Virus record (IMG/VR): IMGVR_UViG_3300046747_000375
Span: 1 to 28,111 of that record
Reading direction: 5' to 3' (one strand)
From: a virus
Length of the DNA stretch: 28,111 nucleotides
The notes beneath the pieces were generated by a model. It worked only from the letters and a program-made list of their open reading frames with translations, was not told the DNA's origin and searched no databases. Below, piece by piece: positions 15,139 through 24,578 of this stretch. Position 1 is the stretch's first letter. Every line of letters begins with the position of its first letter. The position numbers were made by a program, and so were the translations under genes.

Positions 15139-15584
15139 TGGCACTCAACCTCGCAGCGCTGAAGACGTCGCCAGGCCTGCCAGGAGCGGGAGGCGCGGAC
15201 TACCCTGCAACGCGCACGCTCTGCGCGAACGCGTGGGGAGACGCGATCCAAGCGTGGGCGGCCACTGTAGTGCCGGCATCCACGACGGTCACCGCCGCTA
15301 CTGCAACGCTCAAGACGGCGCTCGATGCGGCGTTCGCGGCGCCAAGCGCAGCAGCGGGCATGGAGACGGCCATGACGGCGTTCGCGTTGACCGTGGCAGG
15401 CGGCATGGCGCCAGCGTTCATCGCCGTTCCGCCTCCCGCTCCCGTTGGCTTCGCAGCGCAGTTCGCGAGCAACGCGACCACGCGCCAGCTCGGCGTCGAC
15501 AAGGTGGCTAACGCGCTCCAAGCGTGGGCGCTCACCGGCCTGGCAACCCCTAGCGGCGGCGGTCCTGCCGTGAACTGGAGCTGA
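15138..15584 (+). CDS. Hypothetical Ala-rich baseplate-region protein
   Basis: This 148-aa protein starts at ATG 15138 (TGATG). The upstream extension of the frame to 14835 lies inside the spike gene and is rejected. It is strongly Ala-rich and probably helical. Two segments are related: G-D-A-I-Q-A-W-A-A-T-V-V-P (about 34-46) and A-N-A-L-Q-A-W-A-L-T-G (about 123-133). They are matched at DNA level by a 20-base repeat with one mismatch (15241-15260 and 15511-15530), which suggests internal duplication. It is encoded between spike and gp25-like genes, so a virion or assembly role is likely. No family is recognised. Confidence 0.6.
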   Translation: MALNLAALKTSPGLPGAGGADYPATRTLCANAWGDAIQAWAATVVPASTTVTAATATLKTALDAAFAAPSAAAGMETAMTAFALTVAGGMAPAFIAVPPPAPVGFAAQFASNATTRQLGVDKVANALQAWALTGLATPSGGGPAVNWS

Positions 15585-15585
15585 C

Positions 15586-15975
15586 ATGGCTGCGGCTTCA
15601 CAGCGCTTAGTGGATGCGGAAACTCGAGATTACGTCGTCTCAAGCGGCGGCCTGCAGAACGACACGGGCTTCACGTCGAAGGTCGTGCTTGCACTTGGCA
15701 CACGCAAAGGCTCGTGCACGTTCTTCCCCGAGTTCGGCTCGCGTTTGCATGAGGTGCAGACTGCTGACGAGCGTGGCCGCAAGCTGGCTGAGAAGTTCGC
15801 TTGGCAGGCTGTTGAGCATCTCGTCGACCAGGTTGACGCGCTCACCGTTGAGGCGTCTCTGAAGCCCTTTGACAGGTCGCCGGCAATCGTCGGCGCAATC
15901 TACGTCCAGGTCACCGGTAAGCGAGGCACGACCACGGAGACCGCGCGCTACACGGCGTCAGCAGGGATCGCCTAA
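15586..15975 (+). CDS. Baseplate wedge protein, gp25/Mu gp46-like
   Basis: This 129-aa protein starts at ATG 15586, one base after the previous stop. The sequence F-F-P-E-F-G-S-R-L-H (about residues 46-55) is the conserved wedge motif (normally x-x-P-x-x-G-S-x-L) of the gp25/gpW/Mu gp46 family. It is followed by the helix that packs on the sheath. Both length and order before the J-like genes agree. It initiates sheath polymerisation at the baseplate. It is coupled to the next gene by TAATG. Confidence 0.78.
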   Translation: MAAASQRLVDAETRDYVVSSGGLQNDTGFTSKVVLALGTRKGSCTFFPEFGSRLHEVQTADERGRKLAEKFAWQAVEHLVDQVDALTVEASLKPFDRSPAIVGAIYVQVTGKRGTTTETARYTASAGIA

Positions 15976-17906
15976 TGGGACTCGTCTTCTACACGCTCGC
16001 TCGTCTGCGCGAGATCGCCAAGGCGCAGCGGCGCTCGCACGCGATCGTTGCGTCGGCGAACAGTGCCACGGGCTCTGACGGCGCGATCATCATCGAGACC
16101 GCGTCCATCCTGTTTCAGGCGGCGCAGGTGGCGGCTCAGTACATCTACGAGCAGATCTTCCCGAAGACTGCCGACGCGACCAATCGTGAGCGCATGTTGG
16201 CTGAGAACGGCGTCGACTTCACGAAGCCTGCCACCAAGGCTCGCGGCTACATCGTCGTGAGCAGCCTGCCCGACAACATATACGATCACCAGGTCAAGAA
16301 AGGGACGACGTTCGAGTTCCCGAGCACGGCCTTTCCCGACGGCATCGCACGCTCCTACGTGGCCCTTGAGGATGCGACGTTCCGATCCGTGGGCGATCAC
16401 TGGGCAACAGAGACTGCGGCGAATGGTTGCTCGCTGACCAAGATTCGAACACGCACGAAGTCGATGCGACGTGGAGACTGTTTTTCGAGAGTGGCCGGAT
16501 CACCGGCTCGCATCGCATTCAGTGTCGTGCGAAACGTCGACATCGCTAGTAGGCACGTTGACCTGTTCGTGCCCTTGTCCATCAGCGTCGGCAATGGCGA
16601 CTCGCTCATTGAAGACACGTGGCGCTTGCTGGTAAAGGCTGAGTCAGCAGACGCTGGCGAAGAAGGCAACGGATCGAGCTTCGTCATCCCTGTCACCAAC
16701 GAAGACTTCAGCCCAATCACGAGTAGCGACGAGGTCATCACCGCTGGCTACGTGCTCGAGATGAGCGGCGGAGGTGACGAGGTCGGCGAGATCGATCCAG
16801 ACGAAGAGCGTGTGATCCGCGTGCTCGAAGACACCATCGCCGGTGCTCCATCGAACGGCAACCCGCAGCACTGGCGCGAGATTGCGCTGGCCTGCCCGGA
16901 CGTCGCGCTCGATGACGCCATCGTCTACATGGGCGTGCGCGGGCCTGGCACGGTCGACATCGTTGCAATCGGCAAGAGTGGACAGCTTCGGCCAACCGGC
17001 CTGGATACGGTCAACGTTGAGCATTTGGCATTCGGCCACAACTCGCGCCGCATAGGTGAAGTGCAGGCGGCCATCGTTGAGCGCTGGTGCAACTTCAACG
17101 CAGACGGCACGCCGCGCACGCACTACTACGACGACGTCAAGGTTCACTCGGTCGAGTGGGACTGGCGAGGTCGCAGCAACAATCACTACAGTACCGACGA
17201 CTTCCTGCGCAGTTCAAACGCGTTCGTGCTCAGCGTTCAGGCGCAGTCTGGATACGGACCCGATAGCGGCAGCCTTGACGTGATGTTCCCGTACAAGATG
17301 GACGCAGATGAGCCGTTCTCTCGGCTCTATGCGTCGTCGTCAACAGCGCGCGTGCCAGCCAATCTCAAAGTTGGCGACCGCGTTGCGGTGACAGTCGACT
17401 CAACGGGCAACACCGTCTATCCGTTCGCCACCGTCATCACAGAGGTGATCGGTTTTGACTACGACCGACGCTATGCCGTCATCAAGGATCTATCGTCGGT
17501 CGCTCGTCTCGTTTGCCAGCGCGCCGAAGACTCGACATTCCTGCGCTGGTGGACCGCTGGCCCATTGGACCAGCAAATCGACGATGCGGTGCATGCGTAC
17601 TTCGACAGCCTTGGGCCGGGCTCTTACACGGTGCAGCCATTCGATCCTGGGGTGCAGAACTACTACGCCGGCCTGAGCGTGGCCGCGCGTCCGTTCCCCG
17701 GAACTCAGCTCGAACGATGGCCAGACGAAGGTCGGCGCTGGTCAGGAGCGCTGCGTAAGAGCGCGTTGCTGTCTCGGCTACACGCCATCGAGGGCATCAA
17801 GAGCGTGACCATTCTTTCGTACGACGGCGCGGAGCTCGTCGACATGGACGCGGCGCCGCTCATGACGCTGCGCCTTGCTGGCTCTTTCCAACTGGTGTCG
17901 CCATGA
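15975..17906 (+). CDS. Baseplate wedge protein J-like (first of two)
   Basis: This 643-aa protein starts at ATG 15975. An N-terminal helical part (with T-N-R-E-R-M-L-A-E-N-G-V near residues 69-80) is followed by K-A-R-G-Y-I-V-V-S-S and K-K-G-T-T-F-E-F-P, like the A-x-G-x-V-x-x and x-x-G-T-x-F elements of baseplate J/Mu gp47/T4 gp6 proteins. The C-terminal 110 residues have D-D-A-V-H-A-Y-F-D-S-L-G-P-G and I-E-G-I-K-S-V-T-I, again typical of J. It is much longer than Mu gp47 (about 360 aa), with an extra middle region. Wedge J proteins form the ring that links hub and tail fibres. Confidence 0.75.
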   Translation: MGLVFYTLARLREIAKAQRRSHAIVASANSATGSDGAIIIETASILFQAAQVAAQYIYEQIFPKTADATNRERMLAENGVDFTKPATKARGYIVVSSLPDNIYDHQVKKGTTFEFPSTAFPDGIARSYVALEDATFRSVGDHWATETAANGCSLTKIRTRTKSMRRGDCFSRVAGSPARIAFSVVRNVDIASRHVDLFVPLSISVGNGDSLIEDTWRLLVKAESADAGEEGNGSSFVIPVTNEDFSPITSSDEVITAGYVLEMSGGGDEVGEIDPDEERVIRVLEDTIAGAPSNGNPQHWREIALACPDVALDDAIVYMGVRGPGTVDIVAIGKSGQLRPTGLDTVNVEHLAFGHNSRRIGEVQAAIVERWCNFNADGTPRTHYYDDVKVHSVEWDWRGRSNNHYSTDDFLRSSNAFVLSVQAQSGYGPDSGSLDVMFPYKMDADEPFSRLYASSSTARVPANLKVGDRVAVTVDSTGNTVYPFATVITEVIGFDYDRRYAVIKDLSSVARLVCQRAEDSTFLRWWTAGPLDQQIDDAVHAYFDSLGPGSYTVQPFDPGVQNYYAGLSVAARPFPGTQLERWPDEGRRWSGALRKSALLSRLHAIEGIKSVTILSYDGAELVDMDAAPLMTLRLAGSFQLVSP

Positions 17907-19528
17907 CCGACATGCCGGCGTACACCAGAGAGGAACTCAACGAACGAGCGCGCTCAATCGTGCGCGCTACGCAGTTCGACTCGACCGGCGTGCGCAACGC
18001 AGACCTGAGCTACGGCAGCGATTACGACATCTGGGCGCGCATGCTCGGCGGTGTTGCGTTCCTGATTCAGGAATCTGGAAACTCTGGCAGGCGCGCGCTC
18101 GACAAGGCCAAGTCGTTCGGAGCTTTCCTGCGCGAGCACGCGAGCATCGCCGGTATCGGCGCAACGATTCAGGAGACGACGCAGGTAGCTGTTGCAGCAA
18201 CCGGCAAGCTTGCGGTGCGAGCGTCCACGAGCGCCAATCAGTCGCTGGTAGCCGGCTCCACTCTGTACTCGGCAGACGGCATCGCATACACCGTCGACAC
18301 GACGATCAGCACGGGCGTGTTCGCATCACGCACGTTCACGGCGGGCCATCGGTCGAAGCGTGACATGGTGTTTCAAGGCAGCTCGTTCCTCAGCGCAGGA
18401 GGCACGACTGAGATCTACGAGTACGCGCCAACGGGCGAGTTGTTCTGCCCGCGCGCCGTGCTGAATAACGCGCCCTACCGCTACTGCCAGCCATACCTTG
18501 CGCTGGTCGATGATCCAGAGCTGGGCGACGTTTTCACTCGCGTGCCAGGCGTTGTCGCTGCTGTGACCGCCGTGGTTGCTGGCGCTTCTGGCAACCGCGA
18601 GCCGCGCGACCTGCTGACGATGAGCCCGTGGACCGGTACCTTCTCGCAAGCGACCGTCCAATACATCGATGGCGGCCGAGACGCGCTGACGACCTCGCAG
18701 ATGCAGCAAGGGCTACGCGACCTGTACGGCACGCGGCTCGACATGATGACGCTTGAGGAGATTCGTCGACTCGCGCTCGAGACACCACGCACGAACTTGC
18801 GTCAAGTCTTCGTCTACCCTGCAGAGTTCAACCACTCGACCGAAGACTTCACAATCGGCCAAATCGGGCAAATGCGCTCCATCGGCACCGCATACGACGC
18901 CGCGGCCGTTGTGGCCAACCTCAGCGCATCCAGCACGCCCGTCGATCAATTCCAGAGCCTGGCTCATTCGCACATGGAGCCGGTCGATTGGCTTCTGACG
19001 CTGCGCGTCTCGCCAGACTTCTCGCCAGACTGGAAGTACAACCCCACCTTCGCGCAACTGTTCACTGGCGTCAGCACCATCACGCGCATCAAGCACACGG
19101 TGGCTTTGCCAACTGGCCTTCTCGCTGTCGGAGATCGCGTCATCGTGTCCACTGTCCGCGGTGCTGGCAACGATGAGGACCCGTGTCTGGTCGAGCGCGT
19201 TGTGTCCGCAGTCGGCTCAGACTACATTGATGTGAGCGAAGACCTCCCATACGTCCCATCTCGTGCTGTAGTATCTCAGAGTGGTCCGTACGGAGAAGAT
19301 CTCATCAACGCCATTGATGCGTACTTCGATGGCCAAGCGCCGTACATAGCCAATCAGTACCGTTATCCGAGTCCGGATGCCGCCGATGCGCTAGACGCGT
19401 TTCGAGGCGCGGTGAGCCACGTTCCAGGCATCGTCGATGTTGTCGTTTCTGAGCCTAGTGGAGCTGCCGTGCTGTCTGATCTCGAGGTCTACTATCCGCT
19501 AGTCATCACCATCAGGGTCTGGACATGA
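17903..19528 (+). CDS. Baseplate wedge protein J-like (second of two)
   Basis: This 541-aa protein starts at ATG 17903, overlapping the first J-like gene by 4 bases. The N-terminal 130 residues follow the J pattern closely: an opening helix E-E-L-N-E-R-A, A-R-M-L-G-G-V-A, F-L-R-E-H-A-S-I-A-G-I, and then V-A-A-T-G-K-L-A-V-R with L-V-A-G-S-T-L-Y-S-A-D-G-I-A-Y. The C-terminal part has I-N-A-I-D-A-Y-F-D-G-Q-A-P and a V-P-G-I-V-D-V-V-V strand. Both J-like proteins therefore carry an N- and a C-terminal J region and are not halves of a split gene. The copies are strongly diverged. Confidence 0.75.
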   Translation: MTDMPAYTREELNERARSIVRATQFDSTGVRNADLSYGSDYDIWARMLGGVAFLIQESGNSGRRALDKAKSFGAFLREHASIAGIGATIQETTQVAVAATGKLAVRASTSANQSLVAGSTLYSADGIAYTVDTTISTGVFASRTFTAGHRSKRDMVFQGSSFLSAGGTTEIYEYAPTGELFCPRAVLNNAPYRYCQPYLALVDDPELGDVFTRVPGVVAAVTAVVAGASGNREPRDLLTMSPWTGTFSQATVQYIDGGRDALTTSQMQQGLRDLYGTRLDMMTLEEIRRLALETPRTNLRQVFVYPAEFNHSTEDFTIGQIGQMRSIGTAYDAAAVVANLSASSTPVDQFQSLAHSHMEPVDWLLTLRVSPDFSPDWKYNPTFAQLFTGVSTITRIKHTVALPTGLLAVGDRVIVSTVRGAGNDEDPCLVERVVSAVGSDYIDVSEDLPYVPSRAVVSQSGPYGEDLINAIDAYFDGQAPYIANQYRYPSPDAADALDAFRGAVSHVPGIVDVVVSEPSGAAVLSDLEVYYPLVITIRVWT

Positions 19529-21885
19529 GGCTTGGTCTGCCAGATACAGCCGGCTTTCTTGCTCTGCTGCGACGAATGCAGGGCACCGGCTACAGCGACG
19601 ACGAGGATTCGGTGCGTGTAGCCGATCTCGACGGCGTTGCGTCTGTTGCAGCGCGCTCTTCCGAAGCGCTCGACGCGTCTGTCGGCAACGCGTTCGTCTC
19701 GACGGCTGACGAGGCGCTAGACGATTGGGACCGGTTGCTGTCGATGCCGACAGACGCGACGCTCAGCACGGCTCAGCGTCAGGCTCGCTTGGTCGCGTGG
19801 ATGAGCGCGCTGCCGAAGCTCATCGAAGCGCGGCTTGATCATGCGCTCGATGCGTGGCTTGGAACGACCAGTGGTGTAACGCTCGCTCCAAATCGCAGCG
19901 TCACGTGGCGCAGCGGCGGACACAAGCTTGGCAGCCTAGCTGTCGGACGGCTCGAGACCGGCGCAACGATCGCAACGATGCGTGTCATCGACGCACTCCT
20001 TCGCCGCGGCCTCCCAGCTCGCGCGATCGGATGCAAGGGCGCTACGCGCTACGCAGACTACGGCAGTCCCGTGGAGCGCTCGGCATTTCGCGTGTCCATC
20101 CCAGCCACGCCGTTCTTCGCGGACGCGGATACGGCGCCGCTCGAGCAGTTCCCCGGCGGTGTGCTCACCGAAGAATCGTACAAGGAGATGCAGGCACAGC
20201 TGCTGTGGAAGCCGTACCGCGGCAACACCGGCACGATGACGAATCACTTCTCGTTGGACCACGAATCGTCACCAGGCGCGATGCTGTACGCGGCTGGTAG
20301 CCTCACCGCTTTGACCACGGTGGCTCTCGAGGACTCTGGCACGGTAGACGGTGCGCAGTGGGGCAGTCGCGTTGTGCAGGCGTGGATCGTTGTGTCGACG
20401 TCGGCCATCACCGACACGACCGCGCTCAGCGGCCACGGCTGGTTGTCTGCCGTGAAGCTCGGCGACTCGGGATCGGCTCCGTTCCCACACTTGTTCGTGC
20501 CGCTCGCTGGCGGTGCCGCCGCTGCGAATATGGAGCTGAGCCTGTCAGCGAACGCACTCACGCTGACCAACAATCACGCGACCAATACGTACTACTTCAA
20601 GCTGTTCGTTCGCAGAACGCCGAAGTGCTTCGCGGACACAACGCACAGCAGAGAGCCGTGGTTGGAGCCAACGACGACGCTTGATGCTGACGCTGTCACC
20701 GCGATGGTGAGCGAGAGCCGCATTCGCAACCCGACCATCGGCACGTATGCCGACCTCATCTCTCCGGGCTCTGCAGTGCGCCGCATCCTGTACACGGGTG
20801 CCATGCAGCGCACTGCCGCTGGCGATACGCCGAATGTTGTCGTGCTCGACTCGAGTATTGACTGGCGAGGTCGTGCGCTACTGGTCACGCACCTTGTAGA
20901 CAGCAGCACCGTCGTCAAAGAGGCGTCGTCTACAAAGCTCACGGGCCGGATGATCGAGGATTCTTCCGGCTCACCGTCTGGCCTACCGCTCACAAAGATA
21001 TTCCTGACCGGCACAGGATCTGCGGCGAACCCGACGACCACCACCGCATTCCAGTACATCTGCTACACGGGCACCGACGCCGACATCTGGCTGTGGGCAG
21101 ACTCGACCACGGGTTACCTCAAGGCAGAAATGAAGGCGTCGTTGAGTGACCACGAGTATGCGTGCGGCTTTATCATGGTCACGGCCACGCCGCTGCTCGG
21201 CACGCCAGCCGTAGCGCTGCCGTCGCTGCCTTCTGCATACCCACAGGCGCTGTCTGTTGACTTCACGGTTCCGCAACTCCACGGCTGCTATGCACAGGGT
21301 CAGGCTGGGGCCACGTCGGCCGTGACCGCGCCACCGCTTGGAACCATCGTCGACGGTGCGTTGCCAGCTCGGCCTATATCGTGGCTCGTGCGTGAGCGCG
21401 CCGGACACATCTACGACCGCAAGATCGACGTCCGCCAACGCATATACGGGCAGCGCAAGCGGCTCATCTCGTTCGCTGTTGGCAGCGGCGCCGTGATGGA
21501 CATCGACGCCTGCAGCGTATTGCCAGAGGCCTCCACGAGCACGCTTGACCAGATCGACTACCGAGACCGCTTCGTGTTTATCGAAGGCGAGTGGGCGGCG
21601 TCTGACATCTCGCTGGGCAAGGCGCTTCCTGGAATCGATGATCCGGTCGTTCGGTTCTCCTGGGTGTTCTATGGCGGCCCGTACGGCGACCAGTCGATCA
21701 CGCTGCCTGGTAGCGGATCCGGCATGGTGATCACGTTCATTTTCGGACGCAACGGAAACGACGCGTTCCAGTCGCGGTTGTCCATCACGAACAACGACGG
21801 CGGAACTCGCTACCTAAACCTCGCCATCGAGTGCACGGGCTTTCTCGGCCTGACCGATCGGCGTCTCGATGGAGCTGCGTCATGA
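19525..21885 (+). CDS. Baseplate gpI/Mu gp48-like protein with large C-terminal extension
   Basis: This 786-aa protein starts at ATG 19525 (4-base overlap). Residues about 60-180 look like the gpI/Mu gp48 (DUF2313-like) region, with W-D-R-L-L-S-M-P-T-D-A, T-A-Q-R-Q-A-R-L-V-A-W, and a later R-S-G-G-H-K-L-G. In Mu and P2 the whole protein is only about 180-200 aa. Here about 600 more residues follow, rich in Ser/Thr/Gly and beta strands, with possible carbohydrate-binding-like modules. The gpI class attaches the tail fibre or spike, so the extension may be a fibre-docking or receptor-binding part. The next gene, the tail spike, starts in its stop. Confidence 0.65.
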   Translation: MRLGLPDTAGFLALLRRMQGTGYSDDEDSVRVADLDGVASVAARSSEALDASVGNAFVSTADEALDDWDRLLSMPTDATLSTAQRQARLVAWMSALPKLIEARLDHALDAWLGTTSGVTLAPNRSVTWRSGGHKLGSLAVGRLETGATIATMRVIDALLRRGLPARAIGCKGATRYADYGSPVERSAFRVSIPATPFFADADTAPLEQFPGGVLTEESYKEMQAQLLWKPYRGNTGTMTNHFSLDHESSPGAMLYAAGSLTALTTVALEDSGTVDGAQWGSRVVQAWIVVSTSAITDTTALSGHGWLSAVKLGDSGSAPFPHLFVPLAGGAAAANMELSLSANALTLTNNHATNTYYFKLFVRRTPKCFADTTHSREPWLEPTTTLDADAVTAMVSESRIRNPTIGTYADLISPGSAVRRILYTGAMQRTAAGDTPNVVVLDSSIDWRGRALLVTHLVDSSTVVKEASSTKLTGRMIEDSSGSPSGLPLTKIFLTGTGSAANPTTTTAFQYICYTGTDADIWLWADSTTGYLKAEMKASLSDHEYACGFIMVTATPLLGTPAVALPSLPSAYPQALSVDFTVPQLHGCYAQGQAGATSAVTAPPLGTIVDGALPARPISWLVRERAGHIYDRKIDVRQRIYGQRKRLISFAVGSGAVMDIDACSVLPEASTSTLDQIDYRDRFVFIEGEWAASDISLGKALPGIDDPVVRFSWVFYGGPYGDQSITLPGSGSGMVITFIFGRNGNDAFQSRLSITNNDGGTRYLNLAIECTGFLGLTDRRLDGAAS

Positions 21886-24578
21886 CCGAGACGATCAAGA
21901 GAGACACGCGGTTTCAGGGCGCAAGCAATCCAGTGCGCGCCACAGCGATACCGACGACGCCAGCCAACCGGGTATCAATCGAGAGCGGTAGGCAGGCCAT
22001 TTCGGAGACGGCGCTGGCGCTCACGTCGGGTCCTTACACCGGCTTCATCGTGCACACGGCCTACAAGACGACGCCCGGCGACGGTCTCGGACGCCGTTGG
22101 GAATGGGATGCCACGAGCACGACCGACGGTGCCGACTACTTGGGCAGCGATCCAGTGGGACGTTGGGTAGCAATCACTGATACCACTACCGCCGGTGTCG
22201 TAGACCTCGACGGCCCCAGCATTGAGACCGTCATCGCCACGGCGGGCTCATTCGCAGGCCAAACCAAGGTCTGCTCGACGCGCTGGAGCGATGGCACGGG
22301 CGACGGCTGCGAACTTATTTGGCTAACCTCAAACGCCACGGCCAACGGCGTTGACATCTATGCCAACTTCCCCGGACAAGGAACGTGGCGACGACGCAAA
22401 AACGGACAGGCTCCGTTTGCACGCAGCACGGATATCCGGGGCAACGGCGTTACTGACGACACGGCAGCGCTGCAGGCCACAATCGATCGCTTGGCGCGGA
22501 TCGCGAATCTCGAGCCCGGTTTACCGAACAATGGACCGACTCTGCGCTTCGGTTCTGCAGACCGTGTGCGCATCACCGACACCATCGTTCTCGACCCGGC
22601 CATCCACTGCGCCGACATCTGCCTCATTGGCGCCGATTCGCGGGCCACCGCCGACTACGGATCGATGATCTTTTGGGACCGGCCTGGCTCAGCGGACCGG
22701 CCCATGTTCTCCATTTCCACGCGCGGCGTGAAGCTCAAAGGCCTGTTCTTCTCGCCGAACTCTGGCCGCACGCTGCTCAGCGCGATCGACTGCTCCATTC
22801 GAGCCGGAGATGCGATGACCGCGCTCAAGATTCACGACTGTGTTATTCGCCCATTCGGAAGTGGCTCGACGCTAGAGTACGGGCTGACCACTGATATTCT
22901 TGGCGCCAGCGCGCAAAACATGGAGGAGTTCGACCTCCGAGACGTGCACTTCAGCGGTAACGAAGCGGGCATCTTGCTGTCCAACGGCCAGCCTCTGAAC
23001 TGGGCGCTCTACAAGTGCTCATTCGAATGCCACCCAGGCGTCAGCGTGCCGACAGGGCGCGGGATCTGGGTCACACAGAGCTCGTCGAGCATGGTCCTGT
23101 TTTCGCCAAACTTCGGCCTTCTGTCGACGGGCATCGCGATCGACGGCGCCGGTCTGCAGCTGTCGATAGAGGGATTCTTCGACAGCGAGCGCACAAAGCG
23201 ACTGATCGGCCGAGGCGACGGCAGCCTTACGGGCAACTCGCACAACGCGGGCGGTCCGATCACTATCGGAGCAGGCCGGGCGGCGGCGAATAGCTACGGC
23301 GTCGCTTCCGTGCGGCCGACGATTGCTGCTGAAGAAGACACATGGATCCACGCCCCATTTGGCAACACCAATCTGACGATGATTGGCACTCAGTTTTTGA
23401 GCAGCGCCGAGGCTTTGCCGCGTTGGAAAATACGGGCAAAAGACGCGAGCATCACCGCGATCAACTGCACGTTCCCCAACACGAACCCATTCGACGTCGG
23501 CCCAGTTGATGCGCCGCAACCCATTACGCGCATTGGCTGCCTCGGCCGTAACTCTGAGCCGAGCGGTGGGGCGAACTATCTCTATGACCGAATGCACTCG
23601 ATCAGCGGCACAGCGTCGCCTGACATCGTCAGCGTTGTCGTGCCTGATGGCGTGACGTCGCTCAGCGTCGCTTGGGGCAAGGTCGAGAGCTTCCCGCCAG
23701 CCGTGTTCCCTTCTGTCGCGGCCGAGAGTGGTTCTCCCAGCGCCGGTTCGCTGCTAGCGGCCATCACAGCGATCACCACGCGCGGATGCATCGTCACGCT
23801 CAACGCTGCCACGGGCGTTGGCGCAACGGTACGCATAAATCTCCACATCAAGCCGAGGCTCAACACGATCGGACTGCTTGGAGAGTCAGCCTTCACAGGC
23901 GCGTCTACCGTGCGCGCTACCGCGTCTGGCGGAGGTCTGCGAAACTTCAAGTGGGTCGCGTTGCTCGCTCACCTGAACGCCGTGCCCAGTGCTAATGAAG
24001 CGCTCGTGTGCTGCGTAAATGGAACAAACGGCTTCGTGGTCTATGGCAGCGGGAACGGCACCACGGGCTCTGTCTACTGCGTGCGCGCCTCTGGCGCAGG
24101 CAGCTCGACTAGCGGCACCGTGGCACTTTCGAGCGCTGACGTAGCCAGGACGCATTTGTTCTTCTTCACGCAGGACGGCGGCACGCTGCGCGCATATGCC
24201 GCTCGAGCGCAAATCGGCTCTGGCGTGGCGCACACTCCGGCGGCAGCTGCTGCGGGAACGCGGTTCTTCGTCGGCACTAACAACAGCGGCACCGAGCCAG
24301 TGTTATCCGACTGGACGATCCTTGGCATCGCTGGCTCTGACACTGGCACGACGCCCACGCAGGCAGAGGCTCTTGCGTACTTCGACGCCGTGCTCGCCGC
24401 TCGCAGGCTGGTCATCTACCCGCCGACTATTCCACCGTCGGTGCTGACCGAGCACCTTTGGCAGACCGACGGCGGAGCAACCGTCGACGACGAGATCGGC
24501 TCAGACGACATCACGCTCGTGTCCGGAACGGCGCCGAGCACAGCTCTAGTGGTTCCTGACTTCGTGTGGGTGACATGA
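21882..24578 (+). CDS. Tail spike with pectate-lyase-like beta-helix
   Basis: I choose ATG 21882 (ATGA overlap), giving 898 aa. Residues 1-180 form an N-terminal virion-binding part. Residues 184-198 contain D-I-R-G-N-G-V-T-D-D-T-A-A-L-Q, the hallmark of the pectate lyase 3 type beta-helix found in many phage depolymerases. A helix of short strands follows to about residue 560. The last 250 residues look like a ConA/LamG-like lectin domain (V-A-L-L-A-H-L, S-S-A-D-V-A-R-T-H-L, then S-D-W-T-I-L-G-I-A-G, A-L-A-Y-F-D-A-V). It probably binds or cleaves a surface polysaccharide. Catalytic residues cannot be assigned by eye. Confidence 0.82.
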   Translation: MTETIKRDTRFQGASNPVRATAIPTTPANRVSIESGRQAISETALALTSGPYTGFIVHTAYKTTPGDGLGRRWEWDATSTTDGADYLGSDPVGRWVAITDTTTAGVVDLDGPSIETVIATAGSFAGQTKVCSTRWSDGTGDGCELIWLTSNATANGVDIYANFPGQGTWRRRKNGQAPFARSTDIRGNGVTDDTAALQATIDRLARIANLEPGLPNNGPTLRFGSADRVRITDTIVLDPAIHCADICLIGADSRATADYGSMIFWDRPGSADRPMFSISTRGVKLKGLFFSPNSGRTLLSAIDCSIRAGDAMTALKIHDCVIRPFGSGSTLEYGLTTDILGASAQNMEEFDLRDVHFSGNEAGILLSNGQPLNWALYKCSFECHPGVSVPTGRGIWVTQSSSSMVLFSPNFGLLSTGIAIDGAGLQLSIEGFFDSERTKRLIGRGDGSLTGNSHNAGGPITIGAGRAAANSYGVASVRPTIAAEEDTWIHAPFGNTNLTMIGTQFLSSAEALPRWKIRAKDASITAINCTFPNTNPFDVGPVDAPQPITRIGCLGRNSEPSGGANYLYDRMHSISGTASPDIVSVVVPDGVTSLSVAWGKVESFPPAVFPSVAAESGSPSAGSLLAAITAITTRGCIVTLNAATGVGATVRINLHIKPRLNTIGLLGESAFTGASTVRATASGGGLRNFKWVALLAHLNAVPSANEALVCCVNGTNGFVVYGSGNGTTGSVYCVRASGAGSSTSGTVALSSADVARTHLFFFTQDGGTLRAYAARAQIGSGVAHTPAAAAAGTRFFVGTNNSGTEPVLSDWTILGIAGSDTGTTPTQAEALAYFDAVLAARRLVIYPPTIPPSVLTEHLWQTDGGATVDDEIGSDDITLVSGTAPSTALVVPDFVWVT

